Assembly: GCA_905478195.1 (NCBI GenBank)
Contig: CAJQHM010000060.1
Coordinates: 1-64,000, forward strand
Reading direction: 5' to 3'
DNA: 64,000 nt
Origin: an uncultured Pseudomonadales bacterium
GTDB lineage: Bacteria; Pseudomonadota; Gammaproteobacteria; Pseudomonadales; Pseudohongiellaceae
A program made the position numbers and the translations under genes. Numbering within the stretch: position 1 is the first letter of the stretch; each line of letters begins with the position of its first letter. The notes beneath the pieces were generated by a model. That model saw only the letters and a program-made list of their open reading frames with translations. It ran no database searches and was not told the DNA's origin. Of this stretch, positions 28,135-37,350 are shown in pieces.

Positions 28135-28677
28135 ATGGATAAAAGCTTAAATTTAATCTGGATAGATCTGGAGATGACGGGATTGCAGCCCGAGTCTGAT
28201 CGTATAATTGAAATCGCAACGCTGGTAACCGATGCTGAGCTTAATCTGCTCGCCGAGGGTCCGACACTGGCAATCAAACAGTCTGATGCCGCACTAGAGG
28301 CAATGGATGAGTGGAACCAATCACACCACGGTGCGTCAGGTTTAATAGATCGCGTTAAGAAAAGCACTATCGATGAAAATGAAGCGACCCGGCAGACGAT
28401 AGACTTTCTCTCGCAATATTGTGCGAAGAATACCTCGCCCATGTGTGGCAATAGTATCTGTCAGGATCGAAGGTTCATGGCGAACTACATGCCGGAGTTG
28501 GAGAGCTATTTTCACTATCGAAATCTGGATGTCAGCTCCGTCAAGGAACTTGTCCGTCGCTGGAAACCTGAAATTCTTAACGGCCTGGTTAAACAGGGAA
28601 CGCATCAGGCAATGGAAGATATCAAGGATTCGGTAGCCGAGCTACAGTACTATCGAGAACACTTCATAGACGCGTAG
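28135..28677 (+). CDS. orn: Oligoribonuclease
   Basis: 180 residues from ATG 28135; the frame is open 78 bases upstream but the family begins at [13 protein letters not shown]. It is a DEDDh 3'-5' exonuclease degrading 2-5-mers, including pGpG from c-di-GMP breakdown. Catalytic acids are in WIDLEMTG, the CQDRRFM aspartate and the [10 protein letters not shown] histidine/aspartate. It is divergent from rsgA and convergent with queG (9-bp gap). Confidence 0.95.
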   Translation: MDKSLNLIWIDLEMTGLQPESDRIIEIATLVTDAELNLLAEGPTLAIKQSDAALEAMDEWNQSHHGASGLIDRVKKSTIDENEATRQTIDFLSQYCAKNTSPMCGNSICQDRRFMANYMPELESYFHYRNLDVSSVKELVRRWKPEILNGLVKQGTHQAMEDIKDSVAELQYYREHFIDA

Positions 28678-28686
28678 TCTTTGCGT

Positions 28687-29739
28687 TTAGCTCGCGTGTT
28701 GTTGTAAAGCCCACGTGATATGTTCGTTCACCATTTCAGAGACATTGTTAAGGCGCGAGTTAAGCGCAGCAACAACTACTTTCGAAGTCGGTGCGTTTCC
28801 CAACGCGATAGCAATGTTTCGCAGCCAACAGTCGTAACCGATTCTGCGTATCGCAGAGCCTTCGGTGCGATTGAGAAAATCACGCTCAGACCAGGCGAAT
28901 AGATCCACTAGCTGAGCATCATCCAAACTATGCCTGGGGGTGAAGTCTTTCTCGTCCGAGTTCTTTGAAAATTTGTTCCAGGGGCAGACCAATTGACAGT
29001 CGTCACAGCCGAAGATTCGATTACCGATCGGTTTTCTAAACTCCAATGGTATTGGAGAGCGTAATTCGATTGTTAGGTAAGAGATGCAGCGAGTGGCGTC
29101 CAATTGATTGGGTGCAACGAAGGCCTTGGTGGGGCACACGTCGAGACAAGCGGAACAAGTACCGCAATGGTCAGTATCCGGTGCGTCTACCGGTAGGGGC
29201 AGATCGGTAAAGAGTTCACCAAGAAAGAACCAGGATCCGGCCTTCTTGTTTATGAGCATCGTGTTCTTGCCTATCCAGCCCATGCCCGACTTCTCGGCGA
29301 GCGCGCGTTCCAGCACCGGGGCGCTATCGACGAAGGCGCGATATCCGAAGGGCCCGGCCTCTTCCTTAATTCGTGTCGCTAATTTCTGCAGCCGCTTGCG
29401 AATCAATTTGTGATAGTCCCTGCCGCGTGCATAACGAGACACATAGGCCTTCCCGGTATTTTCCATTGACGCTAGGGAATCTTGAGAATCTTTCGCATAG
29501 TCCATGCGTGCGCAGATAACGCGAATAGTGCCGGGAACTAGCTGTTCTGGATGACAGCGTTTGTCGTGGTTCTCCGCCATGTATGACATGGCGCCATGAT
29601 AGTTCTTTGCAATCCAGGCTTTCAGGTGCGGCTCGTGTTCGCTGAGGTCAACATCGGTGATGCTGACCTCCTGAAACCCCAGTTCATTTCCCCAGACTTT
29701 GATGTCCGCGGCAAACTGTGTGAAATCGATCTGAGTCAT
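28687..29739 (-). CDS. queG: Epoxyqueuosine reductase QueG
   Basis: 350 residues. It performs the last step of queuosine synthesis on tRNA, using cobalamin and two 4Fe-4S clusters. Cluster cysteines are in CGTCSACLDVC (192-202), Cys218 and CDDCQLVC (245-252). Asp138 in FVDSAPVLER matches the catalytic aspartate. The C-terminal HEAT-like helices (NNVSEMVNEHITWAL) bind tRNA. It is followed 14 bp upstream by the aminotransferase gene in the same direction, so the two may be co-transcribed. Confidence 0.94.
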   Translation of the reverse strand: MTQIDFTQFAADIKVWGNELGFQEVSITDVDLSEHEPHLKAWIAKNYHGAMSYMAENHDKRCHPEQLVPGTIRVICARMDYAKDSQDSLASMENTGKAYVSRYARGRDYHKLIRKRLQKLATRIKEEAGPFGYRAFVDSAPVLERALAEKSGMGWIGKNTMLINKKAGSWFFLGELFTDLPLPVDAPDTDHCGTCSACLDVCPTKAFVAPNQLDATRCISYLTIELRSPIPLEFRKPIGNRIFGCDDCQLVCPWNKFSKNSDEKDFTPRHSLDDAQLVDLFAWSERDFLNRTEGSAIRRIGYDCWLRNIAIALGNAPTSKVVVAALNSRLNNVSEMVNEHITWALQQHAS

Positions 29740-29753
29740 AGGCAGATTCCCAC

Positions 29754-30902
29754 CTACAGCTTGCAGAGAATTTCGGCGGCTTTTTCCAGAGTGCTATCGT
29801 CCTTGCAGAAGCAGAAACGAATGATCTTGGTGGCCGGGGGTTCAGCATAGAACGGAGCAAGAGGGATAGCTGCGACTCCTTTCTCTTGAGTCAAATAGTT
29901 TGCGAACTCTACATCGTCCTTATCACTGATCTCACTGTAGTCTACAAGCTGAAAGTAGGTGCCCTTAGATGGAGTGAATGTAAACCTGGATGGCGTAATT
30001 AATTTGCAGAATGTATTGCGTTTTTCCTGATAGAAAGCGGGAAGCTCGCGCGTGTGTTCCGGGCATTCGGCCATGAAGCCGGCGATCGCGTATTGCACGA
30101 AGCTCGACGTGGTAAAGGTTACAAACTGATGAACCTTTCGAAATTCTGTAGTTAGAGATTCAGGAGCAACACAGTAGGCCAATTTCCACCCGGTCGCGTG
30201 ATAGGTTTTGCCGAAGGAAAAAACCGCAAAGCTCTTCTCACGCAGCTCACTATGGGCGAGTATGCTCTCGTGCTTTTCGCCATCGTAGACCATGTGTTCA
30301 TAGACCTCATCTGAGAGAACCAGAATGTCATGACCTCGTATCAACGCGGCGAGCCTGTCGAAGTCGTCTTTACTGAGAACGCTGCCGCAGGGGTTGTGCG
30401 GCGAATTGATTATGATGAGCCGCGTTCTGGAATTGATCGCCTGTTCCAGACGGTCCCAGTCCATTGCGTAGTCTGGAAGAGAGAGTGGAACGTGAATCGT
30501 TTTCCCGCCAGCAAGCAGGATAGCCGGGTCATAGGAGTCGTAGGCAGGGTCGAAAACTATCACCTCATCTCCCGCACTTACGACAGCTTGAACGGCATCG
30601 AACAAGGCTTCGGTAGCGCCAGAGGTAACGGTTACCTCTGTCTCGGGATCGGCATCATAGCCATAGTAGTCTCGTACCTTGAGGGCGATCTGCTCCCGCA
30701 GTGACGGAATTCCCGCCATGGGAGGGTATTGATTCTTACGGTCGTTGAGATGCACAGTGACCAGTTCTCGAAGCCGCGGTGGGCAATCGAAATCCGGAAA
30801 CCCTTGGGATAGATTGATGGCGCCATGGTCTTGGGCCATCTTGGACATGACGGTAAAGATGGTAGTACCGACATTGGGCAATTTACTCTGCAAAATTTTC
30901 AC
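29754..30902 (-). CDS. Class I/II aminotransferase, YbdL (methionine aminotransferase)-like
   Basis: 382 residues, PLP-dependent. Visible: INLSQGFPDFDCPP, TVTSGATEALFDAV, NSPHNPCGSVL, LSDEVYEHMVYD and the PLP lysine in SFGKTYHATGWKLAY. The KTYHATGWK region and NLSQGFPDF match YbdL/kynurenine aminotransferase-like enzymes that prefer methionine, phenylalanine and other large amino acids. It lies 14 bp before queG. Exact substrate is uncertain; a role in methionine salvage is possible given the family, not proven here. Confidence 0.85.
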   Translation of the reverse strand: MKILQSKLPNVGTTIFTVMSKMAQDHGAINLSQGFPDFDCPPRLRELVTVHLNDRKNQYPPMAGIPSLREQIALKVRDYYGYDADPETEVTVTSGATEALFDAVQAVVSAGDEVIVFDPAYDSYDPAILLAGGKTIHVPLSLPDYAMDWDRLEQAINSRTRLIIINSPHNPCGSVLSKDDFDRLAALIRGHDILVLSDEVYEHMVYDGEKHESILAHSELREKSFAVFSFGKTYHATGWKLAYCVAPESLTTEFRKVHQFVTFTTSSFVQYAIAGFMAECPEHTRELPAFYQEKRNTFCKLITPSRFTFTPSKGTYFQLVDYSEISDKDDVEFANYLTQEKGVAAIPLAPFYAEPPATKIIRFCFCKDDSTLEKAAEILCKL

Positions 30903-31067
30903 CTCGATGATTAGGCGACTTATTCTAACTGATTGTCTCGCCTAAGCGATATCCGATGAAGCGATGCCGCTACCAAAGATTGATGAGGAATTCTTATCTA
31001 GATGCAAAAATGGAACTAAAACAGTGCGAGGGAGGGACGAGGGTGAAGCGTCAGGAGGGAGGAATAT

Positions 31068-31090
31068 CCACCGGCTCACTGAGCCGGTGG
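31068..31090. repeat. GC-rich perfect hairpin between tolC and the aminotransferase
   Basis: CCACCGGCTC (31068-31077) and GAGCCGGTGG (31081-31090) form a 10-bp perfect stem with a 3-base loop. On neither strand is there a T-run, so it is not a standard terminator. It lies downstream of tolC and upstream of the aminotransferase, both on the minus strand, and could be an mRNA-stabilising or weak termination structure. Confidence 0.6.
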
Positions 31091-31138
31091 TTCTAACAAA
31101 AGCAGCGTGGTTTGCTGTAAGCCAACTAATGATCGCTG

Positions 31139-32530
31139 TTACAGCAGCAACCACTCATTGAGATCGATAATATCTTGTGGCGTGAGTATGCCAGCGACCT
31201 GTCGCAGTATTAGGCTGTCCAGGACATAGTTGTATCGGGCATCTGCGTACTGACGCAGTGCTCTGTACAGATTCTCTCTGGCACGCAGCACCTCAACGAT
31301 ATTTCGAGTGCCGACCTCGGCACCCAGTTCAGTCGCATCCAGGGCGCTCTGTGCAGAGGTGATCGACTGCTGCCGTTGCGCGATAACCAGAACGTCGGTG
31401 TTCACACGCCTGTAGGCGTTGCGTATATTTTGTGTAAGTTGTCGCTCTGTGAGGTTAAGAGACTCTTGGGCGGAGATGACATTGTACTCGGCTGCGCGCT
31501 TGCGTGAGCTAACAGCACCGCCGGAATAGATAGGAATGGAAAGACTCAACGCCAGGGAAGTACGGTCAAAAGCACCGCCGCCAATTTGAATACCCTGACT
31601 GACAATAGGTGCAGTCACGTTGTGGTTCCAACCGCCACTAAAGTCGATAGTGGGTAGATGATCGGATTTTCTCGCCTTCAGATTCTTGCGCGAGGCTTCG
31701 AGGTTGTATTCGGCGGCAGCGATGGCGAGGCTGCTTCTTTCGGCCTCGTTCTCCCAGTCATTCAGGCTACCGTCGACTTCCAATATAGGGAAGTCTTCAC
31801 GTAATACTTCTATAGAAGGATGTGGCTGACCCGTAATAGCCGCCAGTGCCTCATAACGCGATTGCAGTATGTCCTGTTGCAGAATCGTTGTGTTCTGCGC
31901 CAGGTCGTAGGCGGCCTGGCTGTCAAATACGTCCGTAATTGCGACAAGGCCAACTTCTTCACGCTGCCGCGTCTGCTCTAGCGAGCGCAGTGCAGCTTCT
32001 TCTTCCTGTACGTTTGTTTCCAGTGTGTCGATGGCGCGTAATACATCGAAGTAGGCGGTGGCAACGCGCATGATCAGGTCTTGCTCTTGTGCCGCCAAAT
32101 TTACCGCCGCGGCCTTGTCACGTGCCTTGGCGCTCTGGAAGTTATACCAATTTGCCAGATTCAGAACACTCTGGGTAAGGTTCATGCCCCAGCCGTGATT
32201 GTTGAGACCGGGTCTGAAACTGTGGTCCTCGGCGACTCGGGTTCTAATCGATTGACCGGAAACCGGATCCGGGATGTTGACATAGACCGAGTCAGTCGGG
32301 CCACTGGTCAAACGCGAGGTAGACCCCCCAAGCCCAACGGATGGCAGCAATGAGGCGCGGCTCTGAACCATGCCTTCTCGATTTTCACGGTAATTGGCCT
32401 CGGCCTGTCGCAGAGTCGGATCATTCTCCAGCGCGAGCTGCAGTATAGACACCAGGTCGTCACCGTAGCTGAGTGAGCTGGTCATGCAGCTCAATACTAG
32501 AATTCCAGAAAACTTCGCTAGTCGTCCCAT
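31139..32530 (-). CDS. TolC-family outer membrane efflux/secretion channel
   Basis: 463 residues. A signal peptide (MGRLAKFSGILVLSCMTSSLSYG) precedes the OEP repeats. Typical TolC features are LALENDPTLRQAEANYREN at the N-terminus, ARKSDHLPTIDFSGG, the SIPIYSGGAVSSRKRAAE turn that begins a coiled-coil helix, and a late TRNIVEVLRARENLYRALRQYADARYNYVLD. It forms a trimeric outer-membrane channel for tripartite efflux or type I secretion. No adaptor or inner-membrane pump is adjacent, so its partners are elsewhere. In E. coli tolC is next to nudF; here about 9 kb of other genes separate them. Confidence 0.9.
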   Translation of the reverse strand: MGRLAKFSGILVLSCMTSSLSYGDDLVSILQLALENDPTLRQAEANYRENREGMVQSRASLLPSVGLGGSTSRLTSGPTDSVYVNIPDPVSGQSIRTRVAEDHSFRPGLNNHGWGMNLTQSVLNLANWYNFQSAKARDKAAAVNLAAQEQDLIMRVATAYFDVLRAIDTLETNVQEEEAALRSLEQTRQREEVGLVAITDVFDSQAAYDLAQNTTILQQDILQSRYEALAAITGQPHPSIEVLREDFPILEVDGSLNDWENEAERSSLAIAAAEYNLEASRKNLKARKSDHLPTIDFSGGWNHNVTAPIVSQGIQIGGGAFDRTSLALSLSIPIYSGGAVSSRKRAAEYNVISAQESLNLTERQLTQNIRNAYRRVNTDVLVIAQRQQSITSAQSALDATELGAEVGTRNIVEVLRARENLYRALRQYADARYNYVLDSLILRQVAGILTPQDIIDLNEWLLL

Positions 32531-32713
32531 AATATGTGACCTTCTATGTACTAAATAAGTATGTTCATCTGCCTAAAGGGCTGATTCAACAAGAGTTTTG
32601 GATGGCGATTTCAAAATCAGACGGCATTCTACACTTTCGTAACCAAAAGTGACAAACTAAACCCCAGCATTTGCGACAGGTGACCTTATTGTTCTATTAA
32701 TGGTTGAAATAAC

Positions 32714-32773
32714 CGTTTAGATAGTCGTTTAAATAGTCTCTTAGATAAACACTTAGACGTTCGATTAGTGCGT
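32714..32773. repeat. Five degenerate 12-bp direct repeats upstream of tolC
   Basis: Consecutive 12-base units CGTTTAGATAGT, CGTTTAAATAGT, CTCTTAGATAAA, CACTTAGACGTT and CGATTAGTGCGT share a TTAGA-like core. They lie in the 317-base gap between tolC (start 32530) and the M14 gene (stop 32848), about 185-245 bases upstream of tolC. A cooperative regulator-binding array is possible. The rest of this gap shows no gene. Confidence 0.55.
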
Positions 32774-32847
32774 GCAGTTACACCGAATTCGATTCTTTGG
32801 CTGATATTTTCTCAATTTCTGCAACGTCGCAAAATTAGGACGGCGGA

Positions 32848-33984
32848 CTATAAGAGTCCGCTCTCCAAATAACTGGACAGTGCATCCAGGCAGGAATGGG
32901 CCAGCTTTTTACTGCGCTCACCGGACCAGCCGTAAGTCTCATCCGGCGTGGCGGTTGTATCCTTAAAAGGCATCTCAAGTGTCATGGCGAGACAGGCATG
33001 AGACTGTGCCGTTTGTGCGGTGCTCATAGTTAGGTTTGCAGTACCGGGCGTCTTTGCCGGGTAACCCCTCTCAGTTTGAAAATCTGCGTTCAGCTCGACC
33101 AGCTTATTCTTATAAAAACCCAGTTGAGACTGTTTTTGTTCATCCCAATTGGAAAGGCCTTCGGTGCCTGCTATGAAACAGTAGGGCAAGGATTCGTCAC
33201 CATGAACGTCTAACAAGAAATCAACGCCAATCTCTTGCATCGCCTGCTTAACGAAATAGACCTCGGGGCTAGCATCGATCTCGGGGTTCGCCCATTCCCG
33301 GTTTAGATTTCTACCCGCGGCATTCGTGCGCAGATGTCCTCGTCTACTCCCATCGGGATTCATATTGGGCATCAGATAAACATTACACTGGCTGAGCAGT
33401 TTTTTTGTTTCGGCATTGTTCTCATCCAAAAGGCGCTCGATGCAGCCTTCCATCCACCACTCGGCCATAGATTCGCCCGGGTGTTGTCTGGCGATGACCC
33501 AACAATTCTTCTTCAGTGCGCCTGCATCATCGGATGAAAATCTGAGTAGGTCCAGATCCTGGCCGTCCAGGGTCTTGCCTACTACTCGATGCGCACAGAG
33601 GGGCGAGAGCAAGCTTCTCGCGACCAGGTCTGCATGCCTTTCCATCGAATAAGGCGCGAAGTAGGCGAAGTAGACGGAATCGTATTCAGGCACAAACTCG
33701 ATACTCATCACGCCATCATATAGAGAGGTTGGATGTCTGAGCCAGGTCTGGCGATCATAGGAATAACAGACGCGGTAGTTCTGAAACCCGGGAGGATAGG
33801 CGGCACCGCCGGCGTTGACAATACGCATAGTGCAGGGCGTATTTTTTGCTCCGCTAAGACGAAAATAGAACCACTGGTAAAAATCCGATGCTTTATCGGC
33901 ACGAATCTTCAGTTGAATATTGCCAGCATCCTCGCAGTTTACTACTTCAATATTACCCGCATCAAAGTTCTGACTTATGTTCAC
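32848..33984 (-). CDS. M14-family zinc carboxypeptidase, cytosolic type
   Basis: 378 residues without a signal peptide. Zinc ligands are His168 and Glu171 in RQHPGESMAEW and His261 in DVHGDE; the catalytic glutamate is Glu337 in TLEMPFKD. An N-terminal ~130-residue beta domain (FYFRLSGAKNTPCTMRIVNAGG, YFAPYSMERH) precedes the peptidase, as in the Nna1/cytosolic carboxypeptidase subfamily whose bacterial members are poorly characterised. NMNPDGSRRGHLRTNAAGRNLNREW binds substrate carboxylate. It is divergent from DAHP synthase, with 111 bp between them. Confidence 0.88.
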   Translation of the reverse strand: MNISQNFDAGNIEVVNCEDAGNIQLKIRADKASDFYQWFYFRLSGAKNTPCTMRIVNAGGAAYPPGFQNYRVCYSYDRQTWLRHPTSLYDGVMSIEFVPEYDSVYFAYFAPYSMERHADLVARSLLSPLCAHRVVGKTLDGQDLDLLRFSSDDAGALKKNCWVIARQHPGESMAEWWMEGCIERLLDENNAETKKLLSQCNVYLMPNMNPDGSRRGHLRTNAAGRNLNREWANPEIDASPEVYFVKQAMQEIGVDFLLDVHGDESLPYCFIAGTEGLSNWDEQKQSQLGFYKNKLVELNADFQTERGYPAKTPGTANLTMSTAQTAQSHACLAMTLEMPFKDTTATPDETYGWSGERSKKLAHSCLDALSSYLESGLL

Positions 33985-34095
33985 AATATTCCTCTTTAAG
34001 CAAAATTTGATTGTTTTTTAGCTATTTAGCGGTTGTCAGCTTACTGGTATTTGGTATCATTGCCGACCTTTTTTTCCTTGTAGACAAGAAATTCT

Positions 34096-35160
34096 ATGTC
34101 GGTAATAACTGACAATCTAAACATCGATTCTAATGAAGCTCTAATCACTCCAGCTCAACTTAAAGCGGAGTTGCCTCTGGCAGGCGCCGCCTTGGAATCG
34201 GTTCAGAAGGCACGTAATACGATCTTTTCTATTCTCGATCGAAAAGACCCACGCCTTTTTGTTGTTGTGGGCCCCTGTTCGATTCATGACACCGATGCGG
34301 CATTGGACTATGCGAAGCGACTGAAAGAGTTGGCGGATAAAGTTCAAGACACATTATATATAGTAATGCGTGTCTATTTCGAGAAGCCGAGAACCTCGAT
34401 TGGTTGGAAGGGATTGATCAATGACCCCTATCTCGACGATTCGTTCAAAATCGAGGAAGGGCTGCGCAAGGGTAGAAAACTTCTTCTGGATGTTGTTGAA
34501 CTTGGCTTGCCAACGTCTACCGAAGCATTGGATCCAATCTCTCCACAGTACATGCAAGATGTAATTGCATGGTCAGCAATCGGTGCACGCACGACTGAGT
34601 CGCAGACACACCGTGAGATGTCTTCCGGTCTTTCATCCGCCGTTGGATTTAAAAACGGAACCGATGGCGGTCTTACCGTAGCAGTCAATGCCATGCAATC
34701 GGTGTCAAGCCCCCATAGATTTCTTGGAATCAATGCCGACGGGCAGGTGTCAGTCGTCACTACCAAGGGCAACCCTTACGCTCACGTGGTGCTGCGCGGT
34801 GGAGGCAATGGCCCGAACTACGACACGGTTCATGTGGCTCAGTGTGAGAAGGCCTTGCTTGATGGCGGCGTGAATAGCAATATAATGATCGATTGCAGTC
34901 ACGCGAACTCCAGTAAAGATCCTGACGTTCAACCTCTAGTGCTTAAGGATATTAGCCACCAGATTCTTGAAGGCAACAAGTCGATCATTGGCGTTATGCT
35001 TGAGAGCAATATAAATCATGGCAATCAATCCATACCCAAAGACCTGAGCGAGCTTAAGTATGGTGTATCGGTAACTGATGCCTGCATGGATTGGCAAACA
35101 ACCGAACAGGCAATTTTGAATATGGCCGAAAAATTGAAAGACGTATTACCGGTTAGGTAA
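34096..35160 (+). CDS. 3-deoxy-7-phosphoheptulonate synthase, class I (AroFGH type)
   Basis: 354 residues. It condenses phosphoenolpyruvate and erythrose-4-phosphate at the entry to the shikimate pathway; the latter comes from transketolase encoded earlier in the window. Signatures are FVVVGPCSIHD, MRVYFEKPRTSIGWKGLINDP, GARTTESQTHREMSSGL, GFKNGTDGG and DCSHANSSKD. Which aromatic amino acid inhibits it cannot be decided with confidence from sequence alone, so no letter is assigned. It is convergent with the DUF924 gene (9-bp gap). Confidence 0.93.
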   Translation: MSVITDNLNIDSNEALITPAQLKAELPLAGAALESVQKARNTIFSILDRKDPRLFVVVGPCSIHDTDAALDYAKRLKELADKVQDTLYIVMRVYFEKPRTSIGWKGLINDPYLDDSFKIEEGLRKGRKLLLDVVELGLPTSTEALDPISPQYMQDVIAWSAIGARTTESQTHREMSSGLSSAVGFKNGTDGGLTVAVNAMQSVSSPHRFLGINADGQVSVVTTKGNPYAHVVLRGGGNGPNYDTVHVAQCEKALLDGGVNSNIMIDCSHANSSKDPDVQPLVLKDISHQILEGNKSIIGVMLESNINHGNQSIPKDLSELKYGVSVTDACMDWQTTEQAILNMAEKLKDVLPVR

Positions 35161-35169
35161 TTTGTTAAA

Positions 35170-35721
35170 TCAGAATGAGGAGCCGGGCTGGGAAAGGAAT
35201 TCCAGCTCTTCCTTTGTCGACTCTCTCCCCAGTATTTCATTGCGATGTGGATAACGACCGAAGCGGTCGATTATGTCTTTGTGTCTAACTTCGAAATTAT
35301 AATTATCTTCAAGACCCGGTTGATCAAACAAAAATAAGGCGATGTCATGAATCTCTTTGGATTCACTGTGCATGAAGGGCATATACAGGAATGCACGTTT
35401 GCTATTGTCCAATTCCTTGTCAAATTTACGCCTTATAGCCTCCTGAGCTAAAACCAGCGCAAGCGTGTCAGTCTCGAATGCCCGAGCCGTATCTCGATAC
35501 ATGTTTCTGGAGAATTGATCAAGAACTATAATCTCCGCAAGTGCATCAAGAGGGTGTTCTCGCCAGGCATAGAGCAGGCCCTGTCGCGCGCGTTGATGCG
35601 TCTCCTCAAACCTCGATCGAAGTAATTCATCAAAATCCAGATCTTTGATAAATCGCTGCTTGGGTTCTATTTCATCGAACCAGAATTGAATGACATCAGT
35701 TGCGGACAAGAAGGCTTCCAA
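35170..35721 (-). CDS. DUF924 family protein
   Basis: 183 residues, the normal length of this family. Hallmarks are VIQFWFDEIEPKQ, IIVLDQFSRNMYRDT, FLYMPFMHSE and the end FGRYPHRNEILGRESTKEELEFL. The fold is alpha-helical and TPR-like; no function has been established for bacterial members as far as I know. It is convergent with DAHP synthase and upstream of nothing on the same strand for 130 bases. Confidence 0.9.
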   Translation of the reverse strand: MEAFLSATDVIQFWFDEIEPKQRFIKDLDFDELLRSRFEETHQRARQGLLYAWREHPLDALAEIIVLDQFSRNMYRDTARAFETDTLALVLAQEAIRRKFDKELDNSKRAFLYMPFMHSESKEIHDIALFLFDQPGLEDNYNFEVRHKDIIDRFGRYPHRNEILGRESTKEELEFLSQPGSSF

Positions 35722-35854
35722 ATAATAACTATACCTAGTTTTATTTATCGACAGCAGTGGCTTCAGTCTTAGAGGTGCCTTGGCGAATTTACTACAGGCC
35801 AGACAGCTAGGGGCTTGGAGGCACCCCTGGCTGTTGATGCTAGGTTAGTATTGC

Positions 35855-36517
35855 CTAGGCGTAGCTACTGGCATAGGCAATGTGCATTGGCTCCTGCTCC
35901 GTGCGACCCAGGGTGAGCCATTTCTGTACGAAGGGATTGTCGAGAAGGGTCTGCATATAGCTATGAGCGTCTTCGCTGAGCTCCGCCCCATAAATATCGA
36001 AACATGCCGCTACCGGGGCGTACATACAGTCCGCAATCGAGAAGCGGCCATAGAGGTAATTGCCGTTCTCTCCAAACTTGCGTCTACAGCAACTCCAGAT
36101 CGCATCAATTCTAGCAATTTCATTAAGAAGTTCGGGCGACGGCTTAAGCTTGTATGAAGCCTTACAATTGAGCGGCCACTCTTCTTTGAGGTGGGGGAAC
36201 TCGGCGTGAATTTCCGCACTCGCCGATCTGGCACTGGCGCGTCGCTTTGGGCTGGCCGGCCAGGCAGAACCGTTCAAAAACTGCTCCGAAATATACTCAC
36301 AGATGGAAAGAGAATCCCATACTGTTATCTCGCGATGTAACAATACTGGAACCTTAAGCGAGGGAGAATAAGGCCCAAGTTTCTCGGCGGTGTTATCTTG
36401 ATATAAAGCAATCTGAATTTCTTCGAAATCCACATCGAACATCTTAAGCAAGAGCCATGGGCACATGGACCAAGAAGAATAGTTTTTGTTTCCAATTACA
36501 AGTCGAAGGTCTTTCAT
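35855..36517 (-). CDS. Glutathione S-transferase family protein
   Basis: 220 residues. An N-terminal thioredoxin-like domain (LVIGNKNYSSWSMCPWLLL, SLKVPVLLHREITVWDSLSICEYI) binds glutathione via the VPVL cis-proline and ES/DS-type motif (here DSLSI), followed by an all-helical C-terminal domain (YLYGRFSIADCMYAPV). The NKNYSSWS start resembles the bacterial YfcF-like group. It probably acts on hydrophobic electrophiles or peroxides; substrate unknown. Confidence 0.88.
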   Translation of the reverse strand: MKDLRLVIGNKNYSSWSMCPWLLLKMFDVDFEEIQIALYQDNTAEKLGPYSPSLKVPVLLHREITVWDSLSICEYISEQFLNGSAWPASPKRRASARSASAEIHAEFPHLKEEWPLNCKASYKLKPSPELLNEIARIDAIWSCCRRKFGENGNYLYGRFSIADCMYAPVAACFDIYGAELSEDAHSYMQTLLDNPFVQKWLTLGRTEQEPMHIAYASSYA

Positions 36518-36576
36518 TTATCTAACTCCAGATAACGACTGTGTTGATACACAGCAGGCATGACTAGATGAGCTAT

Positions 36577-37350
36577 TTACTCACCGTCCGGGGTTTGGGT
36601 AAGCATCGATGCGCTATTGTCGCGAAGTCGAACGATGACACGTCTATCAAAAAAATCAGATTCGAAATTTTGCGTGGAATGCAAAGGTTGAGTTTCACCG
36701 TAGGCAATTGTCTTTATAGAAGAGCTCTGAATTCCCTTGCTGTTTAGAAATCGTTCTACAGACTTCGAACGCTCGCGCGACAGTCTAAGGTTCAGGTCCG
36801 AATCGCCGTTGCGATCGGCATAGCCGGTAATTTCTACGCTGGCAGTTGGCATCTGTGCAGCAATTTTGATTAGGCTTGTCAGTTGTTCTTCATAGTGCGT
36901 CTCGATTGCGCTGGAACCGCTGCGAAAATTAAGTGAAAGCACTGTGTTGTCGCAGCAGGTGGATGTGGGCACCGCTATATTGGCAGGATAAACTTGGGCG
37001 CGATCTGTTGAAAGCGCTTCGAGACGCTGTTGTGCCACTTGATGCCGCGCCTGCATCAATTCGGTTTCTTCCTGTAACGCAGCTAGACGCAGCTGGTTCT
37101 CATAGAGCTTGGCCTGTAATTCGCCGACCTCGGATTTCGCGCGCCATCCTTCTCCAAACAATGCGCCAAAAGCTGCGCCTACGATTACGCCAGGAGGGCC
37201 GCCAGCGAGTCCACCGAGAACTGCTCCACTGACTAATCCGGTAGTTTCTTGCCGAGATGGGGGATTTTGATAGGGAGCACGCTGCGAGTCTGCGACTGCC
37301 GTGGCAGAAGCGATGCTGAATACGAGGGCGATAGAGATTTGCTTAATCAT
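36577..37350 (-). CDS. pdsO: PdsO-like sortase-associated OmpA-family protein
   Basis: 257 residues. A signal peptide (MIKQISIALVFSIASATAVA) is followed by a Gly-rich segment (GLVSGAVLGGLAGGPPGVIVGAAFGALFG, about 38-67), a coiled coil (KSEVGELQAKLYENQLRLAALQEE) and a C-terminal OmpA-like peptidoglycan-binding domain (VEITGYADRNGDSDLNLRLSRERSKSVERFL, ending FDRRVIVRL). This order matches PdsO of the proteobacterial dedicated sortase system. Its neighbours, divergently transcribed, encode the PdsR and PdsS regulators, which supports the call. No sortase is seen nearby. Confidence 0.75.
   Translation of the reverse strand: MIKQISIALVFSIASATAVADSQRAPYQNPPSRQETTGLVSGAVLGGLAGGPPGVIVGAAFGALFGEGWRAKSEVGELQAKLYENQLRLAALQEETELMQARHQVAQQRLEALSTDRAQVYPANIAVPTSTCCDNTVLSLNFRSGSSAIETHYEEQLTSLIKIAAQMPTASVEITGYADRNGDSDLNLRLSRERSKSVERFLNSKGIQSSSIKTIAYGETQPLHSTQNFESDFFDRRVIVRLRDNSASMLTQTPDGE

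Noticed and set aside
30964..31161. Plus-strand open frame of 65 codons between the aminotransferase and tolC
   Set aside because: It spans the GC-rich hairpin, overlaps the tolC end and has no similarity or signal I can recognise.
31139..32530. Assignment of the TolC-family gene to a type I secretion or efflux operon
   Set aside because: No adaptor or ABC/RND pump gene is adjacent, so its specific role cannot be claimed.
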